DNA from: Hymenobacter cellulosilyticus
Lineage (GTDB): Bacteria; Bacteroidota; Bacteroidia; Cytophagales; Hymenobacteraceae
DNA length: 64,000 nt
Assembly: GCF_022919215.1 (NCBI RefSeq)
Contig: NZ_CP095046.1
Span: 5,632,501-5,696,500 of the forward strand
Reading direction: 5' to 3'
The notes beneath the pieces are model-generated. The model was not told the origin of the DNA. It did not search any database and saw only the letters and a list, made by a program, of their open reading frames with translations. Each line of letters starts with the position of its first letter. Positions within the stretch are counted from its first letter, which is position 1. The position numbers and the translations under genes were made by a program. Shown in pieces: positions 1 to 9,468 of this stretch.

Positions 1-568
1 CGATGCCCAGGGCAATGGCCTTTTCCAGGGCCTCACCGGTAGCATCCTGAAACACGGCGTACGAGGAGTTCAGGCCACCGCCCTGCAAATACAGACGGCG
101 CAGGCTGGTGCCGCTGCCCTTGGGCGCTACCAGAATCACGTCCACGTCGGCGGGCGGAATGATGTTGGTCTGGTCGTTGAAGGTGATGCCAAAGCCGTGG
201 GAGAAGTAGAGCGTTTTGCCCGGCGTCAGGTGCTGCTTGAGCGTGGGCCACAGCGCAATCTGGCCGGCATCCGACAGCAGGTTGGCAATGATGGTACCCC
301 GCTCAGCGGCTTCCTCGATGGAGAACAGGGTTTCGCCTTCTACCCAGCCATCCTGCAGGGCCTTTTCCCAGGAAGGCGAGTCCTGGCGCTGACCAATGAT
401 GACGTTGAAGCCGTTGTCGCGCAGGTTTAGCGCCTGACCCGGACCCTGCACCCCGTATCCAATCACGGCAATGACTTCGTCCTTGAGGTAGGCCTGGGCC
501 TTGAACAGCGGATATTCGTCGCGGGTGATTACAGTTTCGTCTACGCCGCCAAAGTTGATGGTTGCCAT
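1..568 (-). CDS. ilvC: ketol-acid reductoisomerase, N-terminal part (runs off window)
   Basis: Converts acetolactate or acetohydroxybutyrate to the dihydroxy acids of valine and isoleucine synthesis, using NADPH and Mg. Only about 189 N-terminal residues lie in the window; the frame is open to base 1. It starts MATINFGGVDETVI and has a Rossmann nucleotide-binding turn IGYGVQGPGQALNLRDNG near residues 36-53. A second conserved stretch, LVAPKGSGTSLRR, lies near residue 145. It is the last visible gene of a leftward ilvE-D-B-N-C group, about 290 bp after ilvN. That gap holds a hairpin repeat. The family assignment is secure; class I versus class II cannot be decided because the C-terminal half is missing. 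Confidence 0.93.
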   Translation of the reverse strand, partial: MATINFGGVDETVITRDEYPLFKAQAYLKDEVIAVIGYGVQGPGQALNLRDNGFNVIIGQRQDSPSWEKALQDGWVEGETLFSIEEAAERGTIIANLLSDAGQIALWPTLKQHLTPGKTLYFSHGFGITFNDQTNIIPPADVDVILVAPKGSGTSLRRLYLQGGGLNSSYAVFQDATGEALEKAIALGI

Positions 569-648
569 GATGGAAATGGGTAAGGGTGAATGTTGAGTGT
601 TAAATTGATTTTGAGCTAAAAGGCCTGCTAGTTTATCCTCCTGTGGGC

Positions 649-815
649 GTCATGTCGAGCCCGGCGAGACATCTCGCGTGCTGACGTTGTTGATTCTGGT
701 TGCAAAGACCGTCATGCCGAGGGGAGTCGAAGCATCTCTACTGCTTCGCTGCAACGGCATTGATTCCCATGGCACGCGAGATTCCTCGACTGCGCTTTGC
801 TCCGCTCGGAATGAC
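649..815. repeat. GTCAT...ATGAC imperfect inverted repeat, compound copy
   Basis: Begins GTCATGTCGAGCCCGGCGAG and ends CTCCGCTCGGAATGAC. The motifs ATCTCGCGTGC and GCACGCGAGATTCCTC pair across the element. A second GTCATGCCGAGG lies inside, so this looks like two nested or abutted copies of the repeat also seen at 1487, 17906, 25015, 25998 and 36347. It fills the ilvN-ilvC gap. Confidence 0.7.
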
Positions 816-856
816 GAACTGGTAGAACGTTTCCGTTAAACCGGCTGCCAATGCAG

Positions 857-1462
857 CTACATGGTAAAGACCTCGTCGCGGCGGTTGAGGAACTCGTTTT
901 CCACGACTTCTGAGCCGGGCTCGGTGCGCTCAAACTCGCGCAACTTGCGGTTGAACCCGTCGCTGTGCTTGATGATGGCAATGCGGGCCGAGCGCACGAA
1001 CTCGATGAGGCCGTAGGGTTGCAGCACCCGGATCAGGTTGTCGGTTTCCTCGCGGTGGCCGGTGGTTTCAAATACCGTGTAATCCTTGCGGATCACCACG
1101 GCACGGGCACCGTACTCGCGCAGCAGGCGCTCCACGGAGGCTTTTTCGGCGATGACATCGGTGGGCACTTTGTAGAGCGCCATTTCCTGCCAGATGACTT
1201 CTTGGTTGGTGTTGTAGTAGACCTTGAGCACTTCCACCTGCTTTTCGATCTGCTTGGCAATCTTGCGCACCACGTCCTCAGTTTCGTGAATCACGATGTT
1301 GAAGCGGTGAATTCCCTCGATTTCCGAGGGCGAGGTATTCAGGCTTTCGATGTTGATTTTGCGGCGCGAGAAGATGATGGCAATGCGGTTGAGCAAGCCA
1401 ATCTGGTTCTCGGTGTAGGCCGTGATGTTGTATTCCTGCCGGTCGATGGGATGCTCACTCAT
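857..1462 (-). CDS. ilvN: acetolactate synthase small (regulatory) subunit
   Basis: Regulatory subunit of acetohydroxyacid synthase; it binds the feedback amino acid and stimulates the catalytic subunit IlvB. The 201-residue product opens with an ACT domain (about residues 11-85). This contains ITAYTENQIGLLNRIAIIFS and the NIESLNTSPSE turn, typical of the IlvN/IlvH ligand site. The second half, with FVRSARIAIIKHSDG, matches the C-terminal domain of the family. It lies directly downstream of ilvB and upstream of ilvC on the same strand. Start MSEHPIDRQEYN at 1462 is the first in-frame ATG before the ACT domain. A hairpin repeat separates it from ilvB. Confidence 0.93.
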   Translation of the reverse strand: MSEHPIDRQEYNITAYTENQIGLLNRIAIIFSRRKINIESLNTSPSEIEGIHRFNIVIHETEDVVRKIAKQIEKQVEVLKVYYNTNQEVIWQEMALYKVPTDVIAEKASVERLLREYGARAVVIRKDYTVFETTGHREETDNLIRVLQPYGLIEFVRSARIAIIKHSDGFNRKLREFERTEPGSEVVENEFLNRRDEVFTM

Positions 1463-1486
1463 GGCTTCTCACTGTTTAGACTAAGC

Positions 1487-1585
1487 GTCAAGCAGAGGCG
1501 TAGCCGAAGCATTTCGCGTGCTGATGTTGTTATAGCAAATGATTTTAGCGCTGCACGTGAGATGTCTCGCTGGGCTCGACATGAC
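1487..1585. repeat. GTCA...ATGAC imperfect inverted repeat
   Basis: Degenerate copy of the dispersed repeat, in the ilvB-ilvN gap. The left half carries TTTCGCGTGCTGATG and the right half GCACGTGAGATGTCTCGC followed by CTCGACATGAC. The arms pair imperfectly. It lies inside an operon, so transcripts would carry the hairpin. Confidence 0.55.
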
Positions 1586-1609
1586 GTTGTTCTACTTCGT
1601 CACTCCTTT

Positions 1610-3344
1610 CTACCGCAGCCGGATTTCGCTCACGCTGCAGCCTTGAGGCACCATGGGGAAGATGTTGTTTTCCTTGGTCACCATGACTTCCAGCAGAAAG
1701 GAACCCGGGTGCTGCAGCATTTCCTGCAGGCTGCTTTTCAACTCTTGCCGCTCCGCCACCCGCTTGCCACTGATGCTGTAGCCGCGGGCCACGGTCACGT
1801 AGTCGGGGCTGGCGATGTTGACGAAGGAATAGCGCCGCTCGTGAAACAGCTCCTGCCATTGGCGCACCATGCCCAAGAACTGGTTATTGAGAATGATGAT
1901 CTTCACGTCCACGCCGGTTTGCATGATGGTGCCCAGCTCCTGAATGGTCATCTGGATGCCCCCGTCGCCGATGATGGCCACTACTGGCCGGTCGGGGCGG
2001 CCAAACTTGGCTCCGATGGCGGCCGGCAGGGCAAACCCCATGGTGCCCAGGCCGCCGCTGGTGATGTTGCTGCGCGAGTGGTTGAACTTCGCGTAGCGGC
2101 AGGCTACCATTTGGTGCTGGCCCACGTCGGTTACCACAATGGCCTCGCCCTGGGTCAGCTCATTCAGCTGCTGAATCACCTCCCCCATGGTCAGCTCATC
2201 AGAAGTCGGAAACAGCTCGTCCTGAATGACGGCGGCCACTTCCTCGGCCTGAAACTGCTCGAAGCGCAGCCGCCACTGCGGATGCGTTTTGGCTTCGATA
2301 AGCTCAGTAAGCAAGGGCAGGGTTTCCTTGCAGTCGCCCCAAACTGGCACCGTAGCGGCCACGTTTTTGTCGATTTCGGTGGGGTCGATATCGAGGTGAA
2401 TGACCTGGGCCTGCTTGGCGTATTTGTCGAGGCGGCCCGTCACCCGGTCGTCGAAGCGCATACCGATGGCGATGAGCACGTCGCACTCATTGGTCAGCAC
2501 GTTGGGGCCGTAGTTGCCGTGCATGCCCAGCATGCCCACGTTCAGCGGGTGGTCGGTAGGCAAAGCTCCGGCTCCCAGAATCGTCCAGGCGGCTGGAATA
2601 CCGCTTTTGTCAATGAAGGCGCGAAATTCAGCTTCGGCTTGACCCAACAACACTCCCTGACCCACAGAACCAACGGACGCGCCGCCCGATTAATCAGCTC
2701 CGCTGCCTGCCGGATGTACTCGGGCCGCACAATGGGCGCGGGCCGGTAGCTGCGGATGTGGTTGCAGGGTTGATACTCCGCAAAGTCGTGCTTCTGGAGC
2801 TGGGCATTCTTGGTAATATCAATGAGCACCGGGCCGGGCCGGCCGCTGCGGGCAATGTAAAAGGCCTTTGCCAGGGCCTCGGGCAGCTGACTGGCTTCCG
2901 TGACCTGGAAATTCCACTTGGTAACCGGCGTGGTGATGTTGATGATGTCGGTTTCCTGGAAAGCGTCGGTGCCCAGCAAGTGCGCAAAAACCTGCCCGGT
3001 GATGCACACCAGCGGGGTGCTGTCAATCTGGGCGTCGGCCAGGCCGGTCACCAGGTTCGTAGCCCCCGGTCCGCTGGTAGCAAACACGACGCCTACTTTG
3101 CCTGAGGCCCGGGCGTAGCCCTGGGCCGCGTGAATGCCGCCCTGCTCGTGGCGCACCAGCACGTGGTTGAGCTGCCCGTCGAAGTCATACAGCGCGTCGT
3201 AGATGGGAATGATGGCGCCGCCCGGATAGCCGAAAATCGTGTCTACGCCTTCGGCCAGCAGGGCCCGCAAAGTCATTTCCGCCCCGACATCGTTTGGAGG
3301 GCCGTTTCCGGCAACAGCTGAGTTGTCTTTTCCTGGATCAACAT
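1610..3344 (-). CDS. ilvB: acetolactate synthase large (catalytic) subunit, interrupted by two single-base frameshifts
   Basis: ThDP- and FAD-dependent enzyme making acetolactate from pyruvate. The N-terminal part carries [16 protein letters not shown] and the catalytic-Glu region [17 protein letters not shown]. The C-terminal part carries the ThDP/Mg motif (IIGDGGIQM then [14 protein letters not shown]). Two breaks are seen. At 2661-2663 the frame changes in ...PLVLW|GQGVLLG..., repaired by one extra base in a run of three. At 3299-3301 a second one-base loss lets the start [15 protein letters not shown] (ATG at 3344, 20 bp after the ilvD stop) join [15 protein letters not shown]. With both repairs the product is 578 residues, the normal family length. 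Without the second, the frame would open inside ilvD. Sequencing error is more likely than decay. Confidence 0.88.
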
Positions 3345-3364
3345 AGTCTTGGGGTTTGACGGAC

Positions 3365-5026
3365 TCACGAATCAGTAATGCACCCCTCGCTGGCCGAGCC
3401 CACGGTGCGGATGTATTTGCGCAATACGCCCCGGGGCGCATTCACGGCCGGTGGCGTCCACTGGGCGCGGCGGGCGGCCAGCTCGGCTTCGTCTACCAGC
3501 ACGGTCATCGTGTTATTGGCCGCGTCCAGCACCACTTGGTCGCCGTTGCGGACCAGGGCAATGGGCCCGCCGTCGTAGGCCTCGGGGCTCACGTGGCCGA
3601 TGACGAAGCCGTGGGTGCCGCCCGAAAAGCGCCCGTCGGTGACCAGAGCCACTTTGTCGCCCAGCCCGGCCCCGATGATGGCCGAGGTCGGCTTGAGCAT
3701 TTCGGGCATACCCGGTCCGCCCTTGGGCCCCACGTAGCGGATAATCACCACCTGCCCGGGCTGTACCTGGCTCAGACCTTCGTTCAATTCTTCCTCCGAG
3801 TCGAACACGCTGGCCGGGCCCTCGAAGCGGGTGCCCTCCTTACCGGTAATTTTAGCCACGGCGCCTTCCGGAGCCAGATTGCCGTAGAGAATCTGGATGT
3901 GACCGTCGGCTTTGATGGGGTTCGAAAACGGCCGCAGTAAGTCCTGCTCCTCACCCAGAGCGGAAATACCGGCCAGGTTTTCAGCCAGCGTTTTGCCCGT
4001 CACGGTCAGCAGGTCACCGGTCAGCAGTCCTTCGTTGAGTAGGGTTTTCATTACCGCTGGCACCCCACCCAGGGCCGACAAATCCTCCATCAGGTACTTG
4101 CCGCTGGGCTTCAGATCGGCCAGCATGGGTACCCGGTTGCTTACCGCCTGGAAGTCCTGCAGGGTCAACTTCACCCCGGCCGCGTCGGCAATGGCCATCA
4201 GGTGAATCACCGCGTTGGTGGAGCCACCCAGGGCCGTAATAAGCACCATGGCGTTTTCGAAGGCCTCGCGCACCAGAATGTCGCGGGGCTTGAGGTCCAT
4301 TTCCAGCAGGCGCAGCAGGTACTCGCCGGTGCGCAGGCACTCCTCGCGCTTCTGCTGACTTACGGCCGGCGCCGACGACGAATACGGCACCGACATGCCC
4401 AGCACTTCGGCCGCCGAGGCCATGGTATTGGCTGTGTACATGCCGCCGCAGGCCCCGGGGCCCGGGCAGGCGTGTTTGATAATGCCGCGGTAATCTTCGT
4501 CGGAAATATTGTTCTGCAGCTTCTTGCCGTAGGCCTCGAAGCACGACACGATGTTGAGCTGCTGCCCTTTGAACTCCCCGCCCTTAATTGTGCCGCCGTA
4601 TACCATCAGCGCCGGGCGGTTTAGCCGCGCCATGGCCATCAAAGAGCCGGGCATGTTTTTGTCGCAGCCCACCACGCAGGCCAGCGCGTCGTAGTTGTGG
4701 GCCCCGGCCATGGCCTCGATGGAATCAGCAATGATTTCGCGCGACACCAACGAGTAGCGCATGCCCGGCGTGCCGTTGGTAATGCCGTCGGAAACGCCAA
4801 TGGTGTTGAACCGCAGCCCCACCAGCCCGTGCGCCTGCACGCCTTCCTTTACATGGTCGGCAAGGCCGTTCAGGTGCATGTTGCAGGTGTTGCCGTCGAA
4901 GCCGGTGGAGCAGATGCCCACGAACGGCTTGCGCAGGTCGGCCTCCGACAAGCCCGAGCCAATAAGCATGGCCTGGGAAGCGGGCAAACTGTCGTTCTGG
5001 GTGTAAATGCGGCTGTATTTGTTCAT
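3365..5026 (-). CDS. ilvD: dihydroxy-acid dehydratase
   Basis: Fe-S dehydratase that makes the 2-keto acids of valine and isoleucine from dihydroxy acids. The product is 553 residues, full length for the family. Cluster- and Mg-binding motifs are visible: [18 protein letters not shown] near residue 120, then [20 protein letters not shown] near residue 190. Near the C-terminus [20 protein letters not shown] is the hallmark IlvD/Edd signature. The start [12 protein letters not shown] at 5026 lies about 115 bp downstream of ilvE. The stop is 20 bp before the proposed ilvB start. No break is seen here, unlike in ilvB. Confidence 0.96.
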   Translation of the reverse strand: MNKYSRIYTQNDSLPASQAMLIGSGLSEADLRKPFVGICSTGFDGNTCNMHLNGLADHVKEGVQAHGLVGLRFNTIGVSDGITNGTPGMRYSLVSREIIADSIEAMAGAHNYDALACVVGCDKNMPGSLMAMARLNRPALMVYGGTIKGGEFKGQQLNIVSCFEAYGKKLQNNISDEDYRGIIKHACPGPGACGGMYTANTMASAAEVLGMSVPYSSSAPAVSQQKREECLRTGEYLLRLLEMDLKPRDILVREAFENAMVLITALGGSTNAVIHLMAIADAAGVKLTLQDFQAVSNRVPMLADLKPSGKYLMEDLSALGGVPAVMKTLLNEGLLTGDLLTVTGKTLAENLAGISALGEEQDLLRPFSNPIKADGHIQILYGNLAPEGAVAKITGKEGTRFEGPASVFDSEEELNEGLSQVQPGQVVIIRYVGPKGGPGMPEMLKPTSAIIGAGLGDKVALVTDGRFSGGTHGFVIGHVSPEAYDGGPIALVRNGDQVVLDAANNTMTVLVDEAELAARRAQWTPPAVNAPRGVLRKYIRTVGSASEGCITDS

Positions 5027-5141
5027 CTGAAAAGGGCACGACTGGGCCGTCGGGCGCGGAAACGCGCCCGGGCATGCGGGCTGTTTGTTTTAGAATATTA
5101 CCCGGAGAGCAGCTCAGCTACCGGGCGCGGGTGCTGCTTCC

Positions 5142-6038
5142 CTAGCGTTGAACCAGGTGCGCCGGAACCAGCACACCAGTTACCAGGTCGTGGTAGCGGC
5201 TGGCTAGCTGAGCCCCGATGGTTTCGGCAAAAGGCTTTTCAAACACCACATCATCCACCGACGAGACACCGATAACCTCGGCGGCGGTGCCGGTCATGAA
5301 GGCACCTTGCGCGCCTTGCAGCTCGGCCGGGGTGAAAAACTGCTCGTGCACCCGAATACCGGCTTCGCGGGCCAGATCAATAATAGTATTGCGGGTGATG
5401 CCGCGCAGAATGCTGCCGGCCGGGGCCGTATACAGTTCTCCGTCTCTCTCGAAAAAGAAGTTGGCGCCGGGTCCTTCGGCCACGTAGCCGTTCATGTCCA
5501 GCAGCAAGGCTTCGTCGTAGCCCCGGCCCTTGGCCTCGGAGCTGGCAATGATGGAGTTGACGTAGTGCCCGGCCACTTTGGCTTCAATCGGCACGGCCTT
5601 GGGGTTGGGCCGCTCGTAGGGCGACACCGTCAGGCGCAGGCTTTGGTCGCCCAGGTACTTGCCCCACTCCCACACGGCCATCAGCAGGTTGCCGGTCGTG
5701 GCGTGCTTCAGGCTCATATTGGGCGTGGCGGCGTAGGCCAGGGGCCGAATGTAGGCGTCGGTTAGCCCGTTTTTTTCCAGCAGCTGGTAGGTTATCTGGG
5801 TCAGTTCCTCCACCGAGTAGTTTAGCGGCAGCCCGATGGCCTGGCAGGAGTAGTGAAACCGCTCGTAATGCTCCCGTGCTTTGAAAACCTGGGAACCCTG
5901 GGGCGTATTATAGGCCCGGATGCCCTCGAAAACGGCGTATCCGTAGTGCAGCGACTGGGCGTAAGCCCCACAGGTAGCCTCGGAGGCCGGCACGAACTCA
6001 CCATCCAGGAAGGCGACGGTGTTACTGTTGAAATACAT
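5142..6038 (-). CDS. ilvE: branched-chain amino acid aminotransferase
   Basis: PLP-dependent class IV aminotransferase that moves the amino group from glutamate to the branched-chain keto acids. The product is 298 residues. It contains GAYAQSLHYGYAVFEGIRAY near residue 24 (arginine and substrate loop), the presumptive PLP-lysine region EAKVAGHYVNSI, YDEALLLDMNGYVAEGPGAN, and the phosphate-binding SILRGITRNTIIDLARE. It is the promoter-proximal gene of the leftward ilv group. No leader peptide or attenuator rich in branched-chain codons was recognised in the 500 bp upstream. Confidence 0.94.
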   Translation of the reverse strand: MYFNSNTVAFLDGEFVPASEATCGAYAQSLHYGYAVFEGIRAYNTPQGSQVFKAREHYERFHYSCQAIGLPLNYSVEELTQITYQLLEKNGLTDAYIRPLAYAATPNMSLKHATTGNLLMAVWEWGKYLGDQSLRLTVSPYERPNPKAVPIEAKVAGHYVNSIIASSEAKGRGYDEALLLDMNGYVAEGPGANFFFERDGELYTAPAGSILRGITRNTIIDLAREAGIRVHEQFFTPAELQGAQGAFMTGTAAEVIGVSSVDDVVFEKPFAETIGAQLASRYHDLVTGVLVPAHLVQR

Positions 6039-6144
6039 AAACGGTGAGGTTAAGTGGAAGCAGTTGGCAGGAGCAGGTAGTAAAAAAGCCTTCCTGAGCG
6101 CGGGGCTTAGAAAGGCTCGTTTGTGGCAAACAAAAGCAGTCCCT

Positions 6145-6462
6145 TCAGCCCAGCGGCGGCGGAATAATGACCCGAATGACGACTAGAAAGGCGAAGAGCA
6201 TGGCAAAAGGCAGACGGGCGGCGGGGTTGGTGCAAACGAAGCGTAGCCCTGCAATCCACTTGGTTTTATTTAAATTGGTGGTCAGCAATTCCAATTGCCG
6301 GGCAATAACTGGCGACGGATTCTGGTTTGAGTTGTCTGCGGGTTCCGGAATTTGAGCGGTGATTAGCCAAAGTCGGAAGCAGTTGTAACTTGCCCGGAAG
6401 TAGCCGGCTAGTGCCCTAAGCTGCCAGCAAGTAGCAGCCGCAGCAGCCCCCACGAAAACCAA
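6145..6462 (-). CDS. possible small membrane protein, unrecognised
   Basis: A 105-residue frame in the 509-bp gap between ilvE and the next gene. The second half looks protein-like: an amphipathic stretch (ARQLELLTTNLNKTKWIAG), then the hydrophobic segment LPFAMLFAFLVVIRVIIPPP at the C-terminus, suggesting a single membrane anchor. The first 40 residues look less natural, and the true start may lie further in at a non-ATG codon. No family is recognised. It could be spurious; the rest of this gap shows nothing else definite. Confidence 0.3.
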   Translation of the reverse strand: MVFVGAAAAATCWQLRALAGYFRASYNCFRLWLITAQIPEPADNSNQNPSPVIARQLELLTTNLNKTKWIAGLRFVCTNPAARLPFAMLFAFLVVIRVIIPPPLG

Positions 6463-6547
6463 TATGTAGGATAACCACTATTTCCAATTATAGCTTATAT
6501 CTCTGCAATTACCTGAAATACAAACACTTACCAAACAAGCCATTACA

Positions 6548-8092
6548 ATGCCTAACGAAAGCATTGACCCTGTTTTTCAGTTAATTAAGTCCTTAACCCG
6601 CTCTGAAAAGCGGCACTTCCGGCTGTTTACCAACCGTCAGGGCTCCAACGAAGGCCTGAAGTTTCTGCAACTCTTCGACGCCCTCGACGGGCAGGCAGCC
6701 TACGACGAAGAGCGAGTACTGGCCCAGGTGCCGGCTATCAAAAAAGTGCAAGTGGCCAACCTGAAGGCCAACCTTTACAAGCAGCTGCTGGCCAGCCTGC
6801 GCATGTACCACTCGGGCCAGAACCTCGACATTCAGCTGCACGAGCAGCTCGACTACGCCCGGGTGCTCTACAACCGCGGCCTCTACCAGCAGAGTCTCAA
6901 AATGCTGGAGAAAGTAAAGCAGACCGCCCATCAGGTCGAAATGCCCCATATTGCCCTGCTGGCCCTGGATTTTGAGAAGCTCATTGAGTCGCAATACATT
7001 ACGCGCAGCTTGCGGGGCCGGGCCGAGGTGCTGTCGGCGGAGTCCTCCGACACGGCTGCGCACGTGGCCCAGATGCACGAATTGTCTAACGTGGCGCTGC
7101 GCATGTACGGGTTATACCTGAAAATCGGGCACGTCCGCAACCAGGAAGACTACGACAACATCACGGCCTACTTTCACGACGCCCTACCGACGGTAGATAT
7201 GCAGCAGGCCGGCTTTTACGAGCGGCTCTACTACTACCAGGCCCACGTGTGGTACCATACCATCACCCAGAATTTCCCGGCCTGCTTCCGTTACGCCCAG
7301 AAATGGGTGGATTTGTTTGAACAGAACCCGCCCATGAAGGAGCAGCAAACCATGCTCTACATCAAGGGCCTGCACAACCTACTGATTTCGCTCTACAACC
7401 TGCTCTACTTCAGCAAGTTCATCGAAGTACTCGAAACCCTGGAGGCCTTTGCCGCCGACCCGGAGCGCCGCACCAACCCGAATACGGAGATGCTGCTGTT
7501 CTTGTACATCTACACCAACCGCATCAACGCCTACTTCCTGCAGGGCCGCTTTACGGCCGGCCTGACGCTTATTCCTGACTTGCTCGACAACCTCGACCGG
7601 TTCCAGGTGCAGCTCGATTCGCACCGCCGGCTCGTGTTCTACTACAAGATTGCCAGCCTATATTTCGGCAGCGGCAACAACGACAAGGCCATTGAGTACC
7701 TCACCAAAATAATCCAGTTTCGGGACGTGAGCCTGCGCGAGGACATTCAGTGCTTTGCTCGCATCCTGAACTTGATTGCCCACTATGAAGCCGGCCGCGA
7801 CGAGGCGTTGGAGTACCAAATCAAGTCGGTGTACCGCTTTCTGGGCAAGATGAACGACCAGCAGCAGATGCAGGTGGCCATCTTCCAGTTTCTGCGCAGC
7901 GTGGGCGACGTGGCCCCCGACGAGCTGAAGGCTGCCTTTATTCAACTCAAGGAGCAGCTAATCCGCATTGCCGCCCAACCCTTTGAGCGCCGTCCCTTCC
8001 TCTACCTCGACATTATTTCCTGGCTGGAAAGCAAAATTGAGAATGTGCCGGTTCAGGAAATCATGCAGCGCAAGTTCCGGGGACTGAAGTAG
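6548..8092 (+). CDS. conserved helical-repeat (TPR-like) hypothetical protein
   Basis: 514 residues, intact, and predicted soluble with no signal peptide. It begins MPNESIDPVFQLIKSLTRSE, then TPR-like helix pairs rich in Leu/Tyr/Gln follow, for example YARVLYNRGLYQQSLKMLEK near residue 105 and SLYFGSGNNDKAIEYLTKII near residue 370. This matches a widespread uncharacterised Bacteroidota protein type that I cannot name; a scaffolding or protein-binding role is inference only. It is monocistronic: ilvE diverges upstream and a strong hairpin follows 18 bp after the stop. Confidence 0.8.
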   Translation: MPNESIDPVFQLIKSLTRSEKRHFRLFTNRQGSNEGLKFLQLFDALDGQAAYDEERVLAQVPAIKKVQVANLKANLYKQLLASLRMYHSGQNLDIQLHEQLDYARVLYNRGLYQQSLKMLEKVKQTAHQVEMPHIALLALDFEKLIESQYITRSLRGRAEVLSAESSDTAAHVAQMHELSNVALRMYGLYLKIGHVRNQEDYDNITAYFHDALPTVDMQQAGFYERLYYYQAHVWYHTITQNFPACFRYAQKWVDLFEQNPPMKEQQTMLYIKGLHNLLISLYNLLYFSKFIEVLETLEAFAADPERRTNPNTEMLLFLYIYTNRINAYFLQGRFTAGLTLIPDLLDNLDRFQVQLDSHRRLVFYYKIASLYFGSGNNDKAIEYLTKIIQFRDVSLREDIQCFARILNLIAHYEAGRDEALEYQIKSVYRFLGKMNDQQQMQVAIFQFLRSVGDVAPDELKAAFIQLKEQLIRIAAQPFERRPFLYLDIISWLESKIENVPVQEIMQRKFRGLK

Positions 8093-8110
8093 GATTTGCC
8101 GCAAACAAAA

Positions 8111-8133
8111 ACAGGAGCCCTGCGGGCTCCTGT
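8111..8133. terminator. bidirectional intrinsic terminator
   Basis: Perfect 10-bp stem ACAGGAGCCC / GGGCTCCTGT with a 3-base TGC loop, between the convergent genes ending at 8092 (+) and 8164 (-). Confidence 0.75.
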
Positions 8134-8163
8134 CTGAAAACGTTTGGTTTGAAGCTTTAGCGG

Positions 8164-8658
8164 CTAGGCGCTGTGAAAAGCGGGCAGCTTGCTTTCGGCC
8201 AGGCGCTGCTCCATCAGGGTTTTGCTGGCCAGCACGATGGTAGCAAAGCCCTGGGGCACTTCGGTGTAGCGTAGCGTCACCTGCGGGTCGGTCCAGTTCT
8301 CGCTCTTGGCTGCCACGCGCTGGCTGGGGCCGTATTCCGTGAGGAGCAGGTTGTGAATGCCTTTGCAGTTCACGTCGCCCATCACGCGCAACTCTATTGA
8401 GCAAAGCTTGTCTTTATAAAAACCGTAGCTGATTCCGGTGACGGTGTAGCCGCCAACCTGCAGATTTTCGCGCTTGCTGGTGTAGTATACCGTCTGGGTG
8501 CTGGTCTCGACCCGCTCGGGCACCAGGTGCCGAAACTTGTGTACGTCGGTGCCCAAGGTGGCCCGCCGTTGTTCCAGAACGTGCCCAGCCTTGCCCGACT
8601 GTGCTACTACGGGGCCGGCAAGGGCCAGCATGAGCGAGAATGCAGCCAGGTATTTCAT
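8164..8658 (-). CDS. small secreted hypothetical protein
   Basis: 164 residues if started at MKYLAAFSLMLALAGPVVAQ (ATG at 8658), which is a clear Sec signal peptide with an A-Q cleavage region. A start nine codons further up would put nine residues before the signal and is less likely. The mature part has no recognised domain. It includes two cysteines (KLCSIE and VNCKGIH) that could form a disulfide, and beta-rich patterns such as GGYTVTGISYGFYKDKL. It is likely periplasmic or outer-membrane associated. The gene faces the terminator at 8111-8133. Confidence 0.7.
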   Translation of the reverse strand: MKYLAAFSLMLALAGPVVAQSGKAGHVLEQRRATLGTDVHKFRHLVPERVETSTQTVYYTSKRENLQVGGYTVTGISYGFYKDKLCSIELRVMGDVNCKGIHNLLLTEYGPSQRVAAKSENWTDPQVTLRYTEVPQGFATIVLASKTLMEQRLAESKLPAFHSA

Positions 8659-8781
8659 GGGCTCGGGTTGATAAAAGCGGCCCATAAGATTAATAAAAAA
8701 GATTAATAAAAACTACTTTTTCTATTCTTAGAACCTGCTACTCAAGGCTGAAGCGCTGTAGCTGGTCTTTCGTGCAAGTAT

Positions 8782-8815
8782 AAAAAAAGTGCGCACCAGC
8801 CAAGCCGATGCGCAC
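8782..8815 (-). terminator. intrinsic terminator of the gene at 8857-9279
   Basis: On the minus strand, GTGCGCA pairs with TGCGCAC (8809-8815 and 8789-8795), followed by seven T residues at 8788-8782. Confidence 0.7.
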
Positions 8816-8856
8816 CTGAATTAGGCCAACGAAAGCCGCCAACCGTCTTACGTCAC

Positions 8857-9279
8857 TTATCTATGGGCAAGGTGGCCATTGAGTTGTAGTACCTGGCCAG
8901 ACTGCCGCGCCTGCAAGAGGTGAAACGTGTTGTATTGATCGGGCGTCAGAATACGCAGCATGGCCGCGTCGTATTGCTGCAAAACCTGCTCGGTGGTAAA
9001 AGATGGAGCCTTCGCTGGATTGGCAGCTTCGGCGGCTTCCTCAAGCTGAGTGAGTTGCTGCAATTCCTGAGTGGTAGCCTGCTTTACCGCCGTGGCCTGA
9101 CTCATACTCAGCCGCAGGGCCGAGGTGTAGTAGCAGGAAAGCTGCAGGGCCCGGACCCGGTAGCTCTGGTCAGCCGTAGGGCTAGGCTTGCCCGATGCGA
9201 ATGGAGTGGCAGCGTGGGCCGATGTGGAGCTAAATGCAGCGAAGGTAAATCCAATCAACAGGTGCAGTACGTTTTTCAT
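8857..9279 (-). CDS. small secreted hypothetical protein with LTPDQ motif
   Basis: 140 residues with an N-terminal signal peptide (MKNVLHLLIGFTFAAFSSTS, cleavage likely after AHA). The mature protein is mainly helical and Gln/Ala-rich. It carries LRLSMSQATAVKQATTQELQ and, near the C-terminus, MLRILTPDQYNTFHLLQ. An LTPxQ turn preceded by helices recalls Spy/LTXXQ-like periplasmic proteins of Bacteroidota, but the similarity is by eye only. It is followed by its own terminator and diverges from the LytTR regulator gene. Confidence 0.65.
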   Translation of the reverse strand: MKNVLHLLIGFTFAAFSSTSAHAATPFASGKPSPTADQSYRVRALQLSCYYTSALRLSMSQATAVKQATTQELQQLTQLEEAAEAANPAKAPSFTTEQVLQQYDAAMLRILTPDQYNTFHLLQARQSGQVLQLNGHLAHR

Positions 9280-9350
9280 CGGGCAGCAAAAACAGGTTAG
9301 CGAGAAGTGTTTGTGAAACTGAACGACGCAAACGTAGATTGTACCTTATC

Positions 9351-9384
9351 TTGACGCTGGCCTTTTAGCTCAACATTACCTTTG
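9351..9384 (+). promoter_or_regulatory. putative Bacteroidota-type promoter for the LytTR regulator
   Basis: A perfect TAnnTTTG -7 element (TACCTTTG, 9377-9384) lies 23 bp after TTG at 9351-9353; the spacer is slightly longer than the usual 19-21. It places the transcript start near 9391 and so rules out an ATG at 9382 in favour of 9469. Confidence 0.45.
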
Positions 9385-9468
9385 GCTTTCCGAACGGACT
9401 GGCTGCCTATGCCAACGACTGAATTGCCGCTACCCCGCCCTTTTGCACCTCCCTTTTTTACGCTCTTC

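Noticed and set aside
965..2749. 594-residue open frame on the plus strand
   Set aside because: It lies antisense to ilvN and ilvB, whose motifs are clear; long antisense frames are expected in GC-rich DNA. Its composition is His/Val-rich and shows no family.
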